DNA from: Viridothelium virens
Lineage: Eukaryota; Ascomycota; Dothideomycetes; Trypetheliales; Trypetheliaceae
Length of the DNA stretch: 64,000 nucleotides
Assembly: GCA_010094025.1 (NCBI GenBank)
Contig: ML991776.1
Span: 558,001-622,000 of the forward strand
Direction of reading: 5' to 3'
Shown here one piece after another: positions 23,059 through 35,207 of this stretch (positions are counted from its first letter, which is position 1; the number at the start of each line of letters is the position of its first letter). Made by a program: the position numbers and the translations under genes. The notes beneath the pieces were generated by a model, which saw only the letters and a program-made list of their open reading frames with translations, was not told the DNA's origin and did not search any database.

Positions 23059-25631
23059 ATGTGGGCCCCTGATGACGGCTCCAAAGTCACCGGTTCTGTG
23101 GCGACCGAAATCACTATGGACCCAATTATGGACGAGGAGATCCAGGTAGTGCAAAGTACAGAACTGAATGGAGACTACACCGTGGATCCTTCCGTATTCG
23201 CTCTTGGTGCGGTCCCCGTAAACGAGTCAACGATACAGCCCCTTGTCATTGATGATTCCCTATCGCCCGTAACAGAAAACGGGTATGTGTCACTGCAACA
23301 CCTCCACAATGGCACCAATGACTCTGCAGGTGAGACTGCGAGCTCTACCTCTTCCCACCAGAGTGCGTCGGATGCCATGGATGTGGATTCAGGCTCGGAG
23401 TCTCATGAGCCCCAACGGATGATCTCTGTAGTCATCCCCCAGATGAAGTTTCCTCCGCTACCATATGCGTCGTCACGATCGGGTCTTGTATACGATGTAC
23501 GAATGAGGTTTCACGCCGAGCCCATGACGTCCCGGCAACCGGACGACATTCATCCCGAGGATCCACGAAGGATCCATGAAATATATCTAGAGCTCTTCAA
23601 CGCCAATCTTGTTCACGATGTTATGACAAATGATTCTCCGACCGACTATCAGATGCTTCGCATTAACGCTCGGGAAGCCACAAAGCAAGAGATCTTGTTG
23701 GTACACGAAAAGAAGCATTATGAGTGGGTGAAGAGACTTGTAGAGATGACGAATGAGGAGAGGGAGATCATTGCTGCGAATTCAGACTCAATCTATGCGC
23801 ATCAGTTCACCTACAGATGTGCCAAATTATCTGCTGGTGGTGCCATCGAAGCCTGTAGGGCGGTGGTTGCAGGACAAGTCAAGAATTCCATTGCCGTGAT
23901 AAGACCGCCTGGTCATCACGCTGAACCATACCAGGCCGGAGGCTTCTGCTTCTTCAACAATGTCTGCATAGCAGCTAGAGTCTGCCAGAAAGACTTTCCT
24001 ACGAAATGCAGAAAGGTGTTGATCCTTGACTGGGATGTGCACCATGGGAACGGTGTCCAGCGGGCATTTTACGAGGATCCGAATGTGCTATATATCTCGA
24101 TTCATGTGCACCGTGGCGGCCGTTTCTACCCTTGTACTAATTACGGAGACCACAAGCATTGCGGATCCGGACCTGGCGAAGGGAAGAATGTGAACATACC
24201 ATGGCCCTGTCATGGGATGAAAGATGGCGACTACCTTCTAGCATTCCAACAAATAGTAATGCCTATTGCCCAGGAATTTGGCCCTGACTTGGTGATCATC
24301 TCGGCAGGCTTCGATGCCGCTGATGGAGATGAACTTGGCCAGTGTCATGTCACACCAGCCGGGTATGCCCATATGACGCACATGTTGATGTCTTTGGCTA
24401 AGGGAAAGGTTGCCGTGTGTCTCGAGGGTGGCTATAATCTGCGGTCCATCGCAAAATCGGCCCTTGCTGTGACACGTACGTTGATGGGTGAGCCGCCGGA
24501 CAGGCTGTTCTCTACAGAGCCTACTGCTGCTGGCGTCGAAACCGTGCAGATGGTGATTCGTTCGCAAGCAAAGTATTGGGCATGCATGTACCCAAAGTCT
24601 GAAAGCCAGGCCGATGGGGTGTTGCAAAAAGAACTACGAGGAGAACGTTTACATGATATATACCGGGCATGGCAGAGCAAAGAATGGTGGGACAGTTTCC
24701 GGATGACCCCTCTCTTCATACATCGCGATGTATTGTCCAAATCATTTGAACGGGAAGTACTCGCTACGTAAGTCTACCCAGAAACGCGCGCAGTTTGCCT
24801 CGTGAAAAGGCTAACACTGGGCACAGCTCCAATTACAGCGAATCTCGCCCACTGCTTGTAATCTTTCATGATCCGCCAGATGCACGGGGTTTGCCACATG
24901 CTCGCACAAGTAAGCTGGAGCTCCACAACGTTTGGGTGGTGAGTAACCCGCGCAGCCTTATGCTAGCGCGTTGCTGACCGCTTTTGAAAGACTGATGTTG
25001 CCAAGTCATACGTTGAGTGGGCGGTCCAGAACGATTTTGCTGTCATTGACGTCAACTTGCCCAAGCATGTCACTGAAGAGAATGTTAGTCTTTGCTTTCC
25101 TGCTTTTGCAATGCGTCCCTGAGGCCTCTGACAACGGAGCAGGAAGACGAAACATATGCCGACCCAGACGAGAGCAGCTCCCGCTCCAACACCACCTTCG
25201 AACTCGCTACTTACCTGTGGGAGAATTACATTGAGGTTCACGAGTCGACTCATGTCTTTCTTCTTGGTATTGGTGATGCTTATCTCGGCCTGATCAATCT
25301 GCTTAGCAACCAGGAATCTTGTACCGACCGCATCACCTTCCTCATCTCCTTCGTCGCCGAAACGCCTCTCAATCGTATCCGGCGCCCTGCCGACGAGGAC
25401 GAAGTCGCCCGCTGGTTCTACCAGCACTCTCTTATCTTCGTCGCACGGAAGCACGGGCTCTGGGATCGCGACCGCAAGCCTCGTAAGAAGTTTGGGAGAC
25501 TAGTCGAAAGCGCGTACGACGACTTGAACGAGATGTTGGTTGGGCATCGAGAGCAGGTGATGCGGCTACTGGAGCAGGAGACAGAGGAGTGGCGATTGGC
25601 GCAGCCGTTGGAGAGTCAGATCGGGAGGTGA
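23059..25631 (+). CDS. hda1: Class II histone deacetylase HDA1 with C-terminal Arb2-like domain
   Basis: Zinc-dependent lysine deacetylase acting on chromatin. Exons 23059-24767, 24827-24938, 24991-25083 and 25143-25631 give 800 residues with phases closing. The catalytic domain begins at TGLVYDVRMRFH-like SGLVYDVRMRFHAE. It contains RPPGHHAEPYQAGGFCFFNN, the zinc and charge-relay segment LDWDVHHGNGVQ, SAGFDAADGD and the C-terminal LEGGYNL. After about residue 560 a second domain (LLVIFHDPPD, then LELHNVWV, then VHESTHVFLLGIGDAYLG) corresponds to the Arb2 domain that dimerises fungal Hda1. The N-terminal 130 residues are acidic and low in complexity. The start is uncertain: a 6-codon ATG frame at 23052-23072 overlaps the ATG at 23059, and an in-frame ATG at 23116 is a plausible alternative. 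Confidence 0.95.
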
Positions 25632-27120
25632 GGAGGTGGACTTCCTCTATTCTTGGGAGAAACTCAAGACCGTAGTCGGGCCGTGGGTTGGGCATGCTGT
25701 AGGCATTAGCATGGGGAAACGAGCGTGCATATTGAGGGAGTCTTGAGAAATGTAGAGGGGAAGCCTTTCGGTTTGAAGCGCTAAGCTCTTGGGTTGGTAT
25801 ATAGGTATGTCATCGAAGATCATCATGAAATCATTTCGCGGCCGGCCGATCCGTTTGCAAGATTGCCGCGTCTATTGTCAATATAGAGATAGCGAAAGGA
25901 CAATGCTCATCATTTTTCCACGAAGTTCCTGTTCCGTCCTCTTCTAGTGCTACAGTGCAGCCTTAACCCAGACGTGCCGAGTACTTTCATGAACCAGCAT
26001 AGCTATTTACTGCAGTCGGAGCTGCCATGGCTTAACCATCTCGCGCGGACAGCTGATAAAAAGGTGCTCGTACAAAAATCGAGCAGGCATAGGCCTTGAT
26101 TCTTTCCTCCTCCAGGAGTTGATTCTATGATCTACCGTGCTTTACCAAGCAAAAATTACAAGTAAGATACCGTAGTTTTCAGACTGGGCCCCTAAGTCGG
26201 TTAAACTTATCAGTAGAGGTATGGTCTGCGGCCGCAGGCGTAGATCGTGATCGTCACCATCGTGGTGCTGGTGCTACCCCGGACCGGCAAGCTAGGGGCA
26301 TAGGATAACCTCCTTACTATCGTCAAGATAGACTGAATCTTTACACCTTTCGATTACAATACGTTCGAGCCCAAAGGCCGGAGATCAACCCACTCGGCGA
26401 TCCAAACGAACACTGAACACCAATACTTGGATGGCTGTAACAAGCTTCCTTGCTCTCCCTTCTTTCCAAGTCCCAGGCATTGTAATTTCAACAACGAAGT
26501 CGGCCATCAGTGCATCACACACTACTCCGTTGGCCGTGGCTCAATTGAAAAGCTTCACTAACTACCCAAGATTTGATGATATACGGGCCGGCTAGGAGGA
26601 GAAGAAATCAGTAGATTCGCACACCTAGAGGATGGAGGGAATTATGAATCAGGTCTCAGACCCTTACGAGTGTTCACGTTGAGCTCTGCTCAAAGACGCG
26701 GACAGTTGAGACGCCGTGCACAGACAATGAAGAGATAATATCGGATATTACACTGATGGGAGGATGTTAGAGTAAGCAATCGGCACTGATGCGGGATGGT
26801 GTCGTATTTGACCTCTATCGCAACTGCCTGAATTGACTCATTGCGATGGTCAAACGATGTTCACTAAAATCGACGGCCCAAAAATGTGGCTGAAGCGTAC
26901 GCAGCTTTGCATCCTAGGTAAAACCTGTGAGGTAAGCAATGCATTCCTCTCTCCATATCTCTTTGTCTCAAGTAGCAATTAAACCCTGGCTCTCGCGCGA
27001 GCATGTGATTGTTTGCTGCGCCGGAAAGAGCTAGAATCTCGACTTCATTGTTATCATCTCTTCAATCATATAGTTGCTACTCTACCTTACAATTCTGCGA
27101 CAGTCTCACCATCGCACAAA
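25632..27120. other. 1.5-kb intergenic before the NTPase-nuclease gene
   Basis: Moderately AT-rich with no open frame of interest. It contains a NotI-like GCGGCCGC near 26229 and otherwise nothing I recognise. Confidence 0.5.
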
Positions 27121-29631
27121 ATGCCGGTAACCACTAGGTCTAAGAGCCACCTTTTACCTATGGCGCAAGCTGTACGGCCGCGGCATTCACTCAAGCCATC
27201 TAAGACAATCAAACGTTTGTCCAACCCCACAAACGCTGGTGCACCTAAGCAGCGCTGTGAGCCCAAAGGGGCTCGTTGCTCCGCGCAGAAAGCACACAAG
27301 AAATCAGACACATGTCGAACCTCCGATGATAAAGAATCGCCTCAAGACTCTAGGCAAGAGGAAGTATCTCAATATCTCATTAGACAAGAACCGCCTCAGA
27401 TAGCCAGCAAGCCTCCTTCACCGGTTTTCTCCAAAAACACTGCGCAATCCTTTTGGCCTTGTCGATATTGCTCTTGCCCTGAAGGAATTTTCGAAGGCCT
27501 AATCAATAGCTGTGTTCGGTGTGGGCACGAGATGCTTCATCATCATCCAGATACTTCTCATCCTTGGAATGATGGAGGTGATTACACCTGCGAGCGACAG
27601 GAGCTCGTTACCTCGATTCTGGACATGGCAGTACAGACCAGAGTTGTAGCTATCCGTGCGACACCTCAAGTTGGAAAGACGACTCTACTTTACCTGCTTG
27701 GCAAACACATCCTTATGAAGGAGCCGAAGCTAGAGCCGATATATCTCAATTGGAAAAATAGGGAGGAACGGGAAGGTCTGCCATATCAGCAATATCTTGA
27801 ACAGGCGAAGGTCGTATGGGAAGAAAAGAATGCAAAACTTCGCTCTTGCGATCCAAACGCCCGAAGGATCTACCTTATTGACGAAGCGCAAGACTCGTAC
27901 GAGGAAGGAGAATTTTGGACAGACTTGGTCAAAAATCATAACACAAGACATCAGGACATCTTCGTACTTGTCTGTGTTTATGGTGCTCACGGCGTTTCCC
28001 ATACACGCGATCCGAACATTGAATCCCAGGCGCTTCGCATGCACTCACTCCACCTCATCGAGCTGCGTCCGTCCAAGCCTGGCCACCCATGTATGCTCTT
28101 CAAGTTTGAGGAGACAGTTGTCGTAGTTGACAAATGGGCCATTGAGCACGAATTCCAGCTCGAGGACGGTGTTCATCGATACCTCCATCGTGCAACTGAT
28201 GGGCACCCCGGTATGATTGGAATGCTGCTAAACCACTGTGAACAAATGTTTTACAAGGTATGCCCCCAATGGTGTATATCAAGGTGTAGCTTTTTGTTAA
28301 TAATTCTCCAGCTCCATTTTCCCCGGACGTTATCACCGACTTTATGTCACAAGCTGCTGGTCCAGCACGAGAATAATTTCGTCGATTGGCTTGTTTGTTG
28401 GGGAAGAGGAATCTGGTCACCATGGGCTGAGCAGTTTGTGCAAGAACGTCTTCGTCGCTCGCCCATGTACAGCCATCTTGGGTTTCGAGATATACAAAGT
28501 GCGCTACGCCAAGTCGCCTTGCAACCTTACGGCTTAGCTCATATACGGGAAGATCTTGATGCGTTTGCATTTTGTCACAAGATGGGCTACCTACATACCG
28601 AGCAGCCGATTCTGGGGAGAGCAGGGACCATCTTTACTTTTGCATCTCCGTTGCATCGAAGGGTCGCTTATCGCCGTCTTTTTCCGGGCCGAGAGCCAGA
28701 CGCTGTGCTGAAGAACCTTAGTCTCCAGCAGATTTGTGTCAACGCTGTTGCTCGATTCAGCCCAAGCACTCTCCAGAATCGTCGACATCTTCAGACTAAC
28801 GGAGATTGGGGCATCCCGGAAGCTGCATTTCAGGATGAACTCTACTGCTGCCTCAACCTTGAACTCCATTATCTTCCTATTCTATCGGAATATTCTCATA
28901 CCAAAGCGGGTCGCATAGATTTCTATATCTCCGATCGAAAGTGGGGGATTGAAGTGCTGCAATGTGGAAATAAAACGGAAATCGCTAAGCACACCTCCCG
29001 ATTCGCGCTTGGCGGCAACTATCAAACGTGGGATATTATGGATGATTACATCATTCTCAATTTCTGCTCCAGATCCGCGCTTTGGAAGAGCAAGGTTGAA
29101 GGTAAGCTCCCTCGCCATCCATTTTTCACTAAAGAGGTCCACGTTAATCTTCAGTACTAATTCATATACTGAGTAGACGAGAAAATCCAATCGCACGTCT
29201 TCCACGTTGTAATAGAGCCTGACGAGTCGGTTGCAGAGGTTTATACCTACGACAAACAGTTGCATAAGTCATGGTCATTAGGCGAAGGAAGACAAAGATT
29301 CAATGCAGACGACTTCGCCGATTTCATCGACCAATCATCCGACGCAGACGATGATTGTATGCCGTTGCAAGATGAGCCAACACAGAGAGAGCGGGCGATG
29401 ATAGGAGAAATAGAGAAGATGAAGCGGCAGAGGGAGCGAGAGTTGAAGGAAAGGGAGCGAGAAAGGCAGGAGAGGGAGCAAGAGATGGAGGTATTGAGGC
29501 AGGCGAAAGAGGAATGGGAGCGAGCGAAGGAGGGGACGAGGCCACAGATGGTGCGAGAGCAGAATGGAGACGAGAAATTGCAAGAGCAGGACAAGTCAAG
29601 GTCAGGAGGAGGTAAGAAGAGAAAGAGGTAA
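27121..29631 (+). CDS. Crinkler/RHS-like P-loop NTPase with C-terminal restriction-endonuclease-fold domain
   Basis: Three exons (27121-28257, 28312-29101, 29177-29631) give 793 residues. Order of parts: a basic, disordered N terminus; a possible zinc ribbon (C114-x2-C117 and C131-x2-C134); and a STAND/AAA-type NTPase with Walker A TPQVGKTTLL (171-180, Ala replacing the first Gly) and Walker B RIYLIDEAQ (D234, E235). Near residues 550-620 is a nuclease-like domain with QDEL (E555), AGRIDFYI (D582) and WGIEVLQCG (E593), then HTSRFALGG. This GRIDFYI...WGIELL..H..RF pattern is that of the REase-fold domain of Crinkler/RHS-type proteins of fungi and oomycetes. The C terminus is a long charged helix (about 690-770) ending KKRKR, a possible nuclear signal. 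I chose the ATG at 27121 (context ACAAAATGCC); an in-frame TTG-started extension upstream is not used. Function is inferred only. It looks intact. Confidence 0.72.
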
Positions 29632-31211
29632 AGCAGAATAGAAAGAGCGTACAGTTGGTCTTCAGAAGTTTTCGTGCTTACAGAACTAGATCAGAATAGA
29701 ATCTATTTCTTGGAGATGCCGTAGTGTTGATGTAGTCTTCTCCCAAAATTTATGTGGTGCCTATGGAGTTTTTAGAACTGATACAATTAATCAGAATCAA
29801 GACAATTATCGTTGCTCTTACAGAGATAAATCAAGAGCTGATCTAAAGTAGGTAAGTACCTTAGTAGGATAGGCAAGCGCTGTGCTCCTTCATTTTCGTA
29901 TAAGGGAGGTGAGGGAGGGGTGAAGAGGACGAGTGTAAAGGATGCCCACCGCATGCATGCGCAACAACACGTGACGAGAGTACGGACGGAACCTTAAGGT
30001 AAGGTATGGTACTCCGCAGATCATCAGGAAATTGTCCTAGCATCGAACCTCGCTATTGAGCTTTGTTGTTACCACTCCGTCCTACGCGATCACCACACCG
30101 ACCAGGTGTTCTATCGTCACTGGACACGTGCGCGCACTGAAAGAACTGACAGATGAAGACCGAGACGTCGATCTGAGCTACGAAACAACCTCTCCGATTC
30201 TAGAAACCCGAAGACCTTTCCAGAACTCTTCAAGCTTTTCCCTCATCCGTATCCAGTAGCTTCCATCTTTCGTAGCACTCTCAAAACTACAGTTGCGTTC
30301 GCTATACCAGTAAAAGATTACCTCTACGCGGATTATGGACATTGACAATGTCGAGAACTTCCTTCGAATACTCTGGGAGGCTTGCGATAAGAATCAGCTG
30401 AGTGCAACATAATGACAGGCTGCATCTGCATCGGGCTGGCGGAGATTGACCGGTTGGTGGAGGCTGAATCGCGCAGCATGCAGGATATTTCAGGCAATGC
30501 GGAACATGAGTATATTTCATGCATTATGTCCGGATTAAGAAGTTACATACAGTCTTATCTTGCGTCGCACGGCGTAGGTACTGAGTATGCGGTATATGGA
30601 GAAACAATTTCTCTAGGTTAGAGATCTTGGCCGATCTTTCTATTCTACTCAACTCGGTGCCGATTTTTTAACTCCTTTTCAAGAACCGACCACTAAATCA
30701 TTTCGTGGTATGCACCTTTCTCATGAAGGCAAGATCACATCTACAGCATCTATTCATTTTGACAAGACCCGGATCAAGTTAGACTCCGCGCCTCAAGCCA
30801 GGCTGAGATCCTGCTTTTGTGCTCTACTTAGAGACTTTTTACGTGGGGCTATGTCCCGTCCAAGTGCTCGACCACTAATACTACCTTTTGCGCTCCACGA
30901 GAATTGTCGCGCGTTCCTTGCGCCTGCTTCACCCTCTGCAGGAATCCGGAAATGGCAATGTTGAGCGTAGTGCAGATGTCTGCGCCGGCAGATGGGATAA
31001 CGACAATGTCGTGCTTTGCTACCCTACTACGACCCTGTCAGACAAGCAGCCTTGCCTTCATGTGATGGTCTCGACGGAGCTCTTTTCTTAGATCCTGATT
31101 AATTCTTTTTTCCTTGCCTACGGTTTTCCTCCAGCTTGTGTTTCTGCTGTCTCATGCCAACTGAAATTAAGGATCTACTTTGACACAAAGTTGATATCTT
31201 CCTCTTTTCAG
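29632..31211. other. 1.6-kb intergenic
   Basis: No supported gene. AGGTAAGTACCTTAG (about 29852-29866) and CCTTAAGGTAAGGTA (29992-30006) are copies of the dispersed AGGTAAGG word. Short frames at 30056-30259 and 30710-30964 have no recognised content. Confidence 0.45.
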
Positions 31212-32619
31212 ATGTTTTCCTTCCTTGAAGCAGGCATTTTAATACTGCTTACTCTCGTATTGGGGTCAATGGCTCAATCAAGCACGGCCTCAAGTTCAGG
31301 TACAAGTTCAGCAACATCTCAAGCACCTCCTCAAACACACACCGTCACTGTCGGTAAAGGAACAAACTCATACGATCCTGATACGATCCAAGCCCTTCCC
31401 GGCGATTTGATAGTATTCGAGTTCTTCCCAACAAATCATTCCGTAGTAAGAGCGTCGTATGGCTACCCGTGTGTCCCATATGAGGACACTGCTGGACCTG
31501 ATGCCGCCGGATTTTTCTCAGGCCACTTCCCTTTGGAGACAATTCAGCCAAACGTAAGTCACTTGAAGAGGTCACCTCGCGAGGGACTTTCTACTCATCC
31601 AGTATGGATCTACGACTGATAGCTTTCTTATAGCCACCAACTTGGAACCTAACGGTGAATGACACAGAACCGGTATTCTTCTATTGCTCAGCAGTTGGAT
31701 CATGTATTGACTTTCAGATGGTTGGAGTGATCAATCCTGTATGGAAACCATTGCATTTCTTTCAGGACCATTCCTTTCTGACATTTGAGATTAGAATGGA
31801 ACGGAATTTTTGGCAAATCAAAAGGCTGCCGCTAAAGCAGCTGACTATATGCTCGAACCAGGTCAGCCGTTCCCGGAAGAAGCAGCATCATCAATGTCTT
31901 CAATAGCCGCTACTGCAACGGCAACTGTCACCTCCGCGACCAGTGCACCTACAACTGCTGGCCCACCCTTGACCGTAACCACCACGCACACTGGCCTCTC
32001 TAGCGGCGCCATTGCCGGCATCGTCGTCGCCGGCTTCATCGTCCTCCTCCTCGGCGCCGCGCTCTTTTTCTTCATCGGCCGCAACTCCACCCTCCGCCAA
32101 GCCCTTGCCTTCACCAGCCACCCTTCTCCGACCGCCCGATCCTCCATGGCTCCTCCGCCCCCTCCACCGGCGAAAGACATGTCCTACCCAACCGACCACA
32201 CCCTCCCCACCATCTTGCCTTACAAATCCGACCCCTGCGCCCCACATCACCGTATCCCCTCTTACGACGTACCGCCTTACTCCCTCGCAGCCAGCCCAAC
32301 CCCAGACGCCGTTGCTGGCTGCGCTCCCACTGCTGAAGAGCTGAGCTCGGTTGTCGGGAGCAGCCCGCGTATGAGCCCACGGTCGTTCGGGCCTGGGCCG
32401 CGCTACACACCGGGCACGGAATACGGGAACTTCTTGGCGACTGGGGGGATGGGGGATCAGATGGGGGGAACGGGAATGGGGATGGGGATGGCGCCAACTG
32501 CGGCGGCAGGCACACCGCGGAATCTGTCACAGCGGTCAGGGACGATGTTTAGGGAGGTGGGGCTGACGGGGTCGCAGAGGAATTCGCGGTTGGGGGTGCA
32601 TGAAATGGATGCGTCGTAG
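31212..32619 (+). CDS. Secreted cupredoxin-like protein with a membrane anchor and Pro-rich cytoplasmic tail
   Basis: Exons 31212-31553, 31634-31738 and 31795-32619 give 423 residues. A signal peptide (MFSFLEAGILILLTLVLGSM) is followed by a Ser/Thr stretch and a plastocyanin-like fold (HTVTVGKGTNSYDPDTIQAL, GDLIVFEFFPTNHSV, then NDTEPVFFYCSAVGSCIDFQ, MVGVINP). Fungal extracellular Ser-rich cupredoxins normally have a C-x-x-x-HC-x-x-GM copper loop. Here the His and Gly of that loop are replaced (GSCIDFQM), so the copper site is probably degenerate. A Ser/Thr/Ala-rich stalk leads to one membrane helix (GAIAGIVVAGFIVLLLGAAL) and a cytoplasmic tail rich in Pro and Gly-Met. The topology resembles a cell-wall sensor or anchored surface protein; the role is unknown. 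The upstream TTG-start extension at 31191 was not used. Confidence 0.8.
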
Positions 32620-33277
32620 TTTCTTCTGGTTCAGGCTGTTTTTTCGTCGGGATTCGTTGCGGAGTTCTTTGTTTTTTCCCGGCTCCTATTTTTGCTAGGT
32701 GGATTTGAGTTCGGATGGGTACGGTAGGCATGGGCCAGCCTTTCTTTGAGGGTTCACCAGGAAATGCCACAAGATATGTCGGTGAGGCATACAATGCTTA
32801 TTATTTTGCTGGGGACCTATCGGATTGAATGCAACTGGGAAAGGAAATTTGCCTCCGGTGCTTACTCAATATAACATCTTAATGAGCTCTTCTCCTTGGA
32901 ATCTAGGGAAATTTTGCTGAGGGACCCCCGGAACTCACGGAAGCATAGGAAGTTAAAAATACTAGCCGCCTCTTTCTCATGATGGCTTTTTAGTGTAAGG
33001 TATCCAACACTGCTAACACAAATCTGAACTATCATCGCAGATTGGTCGCTTCAGATCGCATTGCTACTGCCTTGATATCGACTTCAATGCTTTAGTGCCT
33101 CGACTAGTAATCACTGTAGACGGAATTTTCCTACCATATACATCCAGAGCGCTGCAGAAGACCTATCCCTCACTATGTCTATCCGTGTCCATGATGTTCA
33201 ATCAAACGCCATCTCATGCAGCTCGGTAGTCCACATGATTCCCGGAATTCATAAAATCCATGCTGCCGTAAACCTCA
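32620..33277. other. Convergent intergenic region
   Basis: 3' flanks of the cupredoxin-like and TAD3 genes. Nothing recognised. Confidence 0.5.
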
Positions 33278-34833
33278 TCACGCATGCACCTCCGGACCGA
33301 CATGACTGCCTCCCTCGTCATCTTTTGACTTCTCGACCTCATACGCCAACGCGTTCCAATTTAGCTCTTTCCGCCACCACAGACCGTACCCTCGCCCTGC
33401 AGACTCGCCCTCGGTCTCAGATGTCAACGCTCCAGTCTCTGGCATCCGCTGACCAATGACAATGCGGCCGAAACGTGAGTGGAGTAGTGCTTGACTGCAC
33501 ATGATGCATGGCTCGTGCGTGATGTAAATCTCCATCTTATGGCAGAGATACCCGCGGTGATCCACACGGCTGTCGTGATATGCATGTGTCTCCGGACTAT
33601 CAGGTAGAGGACGATCCCAGAAGTGATCTTTTTCGCCGCAGTCAGTTTCGGTTTCAGGTGGGATGGACTCCGCAGCTATCGGCTTCGTCTGGGCCTTTTC
33701 CACTGTGCAGCGGAGGAGGTCGTGCCCTTCGCCTTCCCAACAGCGGGTCCCGCATGTATAGCAGTTGGAACAAAGATTGTACGTACCATCTAGACAGATA
33801 TCGCAATGGAAGAAGTCCGTAAGGTCAGCATGTGAGCAGGTTGCGCAGTTCACCGTCGGGGTGGCCGGTCTATCAGATTGAGCGCGCTCAGCGGCAGCCG
33901 CCTCGCGCCGTTTTCTAGAGACAATCCCGATTGCTCTCAACACGGCATGCCCCATTACATTAGCTCCCGGACACACTTCCTTGTCATCCATGTTCGCCTT
34001 GCGATTAGCGTAGCGTAAGTCGCCTGCTGCGGCGACCACTGTTGCTTTCTTGTGCCAGTCCCGCTCTGCGATTACGCATCCGATTCTTTCGCCCAATCCC
34101 GCAGCACTGACCACTCTACCGCAGCTTTGTGCAAGGCCCATGAACATTTCGACATTGAGAGAGACTTCATTTTGGGCGCGTGATACGACCGATGGGTGGG
34201 GACCGAAAGGGTTGGTACTTTTGTAGACAGTAGGCCAAAAAGCCTTGGTCCACATTGCAGCTTTTTCGTAACTCGTAGGAGCAAGAGCAGGGACAGCGAC
34301 GACATGTATCTCAGGGTATAATGGCAAGGAAGGGACATTAGAGGACAGAAGGGAAGACAGCTGTTCGCGGGTGACACGAGAGGCGGGACATGCGAGCAAG
34401 AACAGTGGTGATGATTCATTTGTTGCTATATTCTGCTTAGTGGCATTGTTCTGGCCTTGTGGTTTTGAAGGAAGGAGAGAAAGTTCTTCAGGTTTATGAG
34501 CCGCAGTTGTAGGGGAGGATGTCCGGGCCGAACGAGGTTTTGTGGTTGGAAAAAGAGCTCTCACATGTGCTGGCAAATGCTCTGGTTTTGCGCAGCGGCG
34601 AAGGTAAAACGTATCGGCGTTTCTCACGTCCGGGAAGGCGGCCTTGATCACGCTGAGACGTTATTGTGGGCATCCTGGATTCTGAAGGATGCGGTCTCCT
34701 GAACGTACTCGATTGATTTACCCGCAAGCCCGCTTGGGACCTCGACGACATAGACGTCCAACGTCTGGTCGACCGCCCGGCATTCGTGAACAGTCTTGAG
34801 AGGGCGAAGGGGCATCTTCTCTTGCTTCGACAT
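33278..34833 (-). CDS. tad3: tRNA-specific adenosine deaminase subunit TAD3 with an inserted ZZ-like zinc finger
   Basis: Partner of Tad2 in converting adenosine 34 to inosine in tRNA anticodons. Exons 34833-34709 and 34652-33278 give 499 residues. The first exon carries the fungal Tad3 opening (PLRPLKTVHECR, then TLDVYVVEVP). The deaminase fold has NVMGHAVLRAIG (277-279), where catalytic Glu is replaced by Val as expected for the inactive Tad3 subunit, and zinc ligands PCIMC (C414, C417). The C terminus has GYGLWWRKELNWN. Between the two zinc-ligand motifs lies an extra segment of about 100 residues with a ZZ-like finger: CATC (C311, C314), FHCDICLDGTYNLCSNC (C325, C328, C336, C339), then GTRCWEGEGHDL. 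The finger pattern matches those found in fungal signalling proteins. It is head-to-head with nothing nearby. Confidence 0.92.
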
Positions 34834-35207
34834 GGAAAACCAACTTGGGTACGTGCCGTCGTATCCTCTCGTAGGAACGTCGGCTTCGATATTTGGGAAG
34901 CTTCGAGTGCGGCCCTTGGAGAGGTACAAAATGCACCGGCACGTGACTACGCGTCTTCTCCAGCTCACTCGGTCAGGGAAGGTAGATCTATCATTCAGAA
35001 TTGACTTTCGACCAGGAAAACTCTGCAGCGCTAGTAGGAACCGTCTCCGATAGGCCTCACATTGTTGGCCATTTCGATGCTGGCATGGCTATCTAAACAT
35101 AAGAATACAAGGACGCTTATCGGCTATGATCTTTGGGAGGCTGCTCTGCTTGAACCTCTCAGTGATATGGAGCAGCGATCACCAGTCAACTTCTCAAGCT
35201 ATATGAT
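34834..35207. other. Short intergenic, JmjC 3' side to TAD3 promoter
   Basis: About 370 bases; nothing recognised. Confidence 0.5.

Noticed and set aside
27121-29631. Reading the NTPase-nuclease gene as a transposon protein
   Set aside because: No terminal repeats or transposase motifs around it. The domain order is that of Crinkler/RHS-type proteins.
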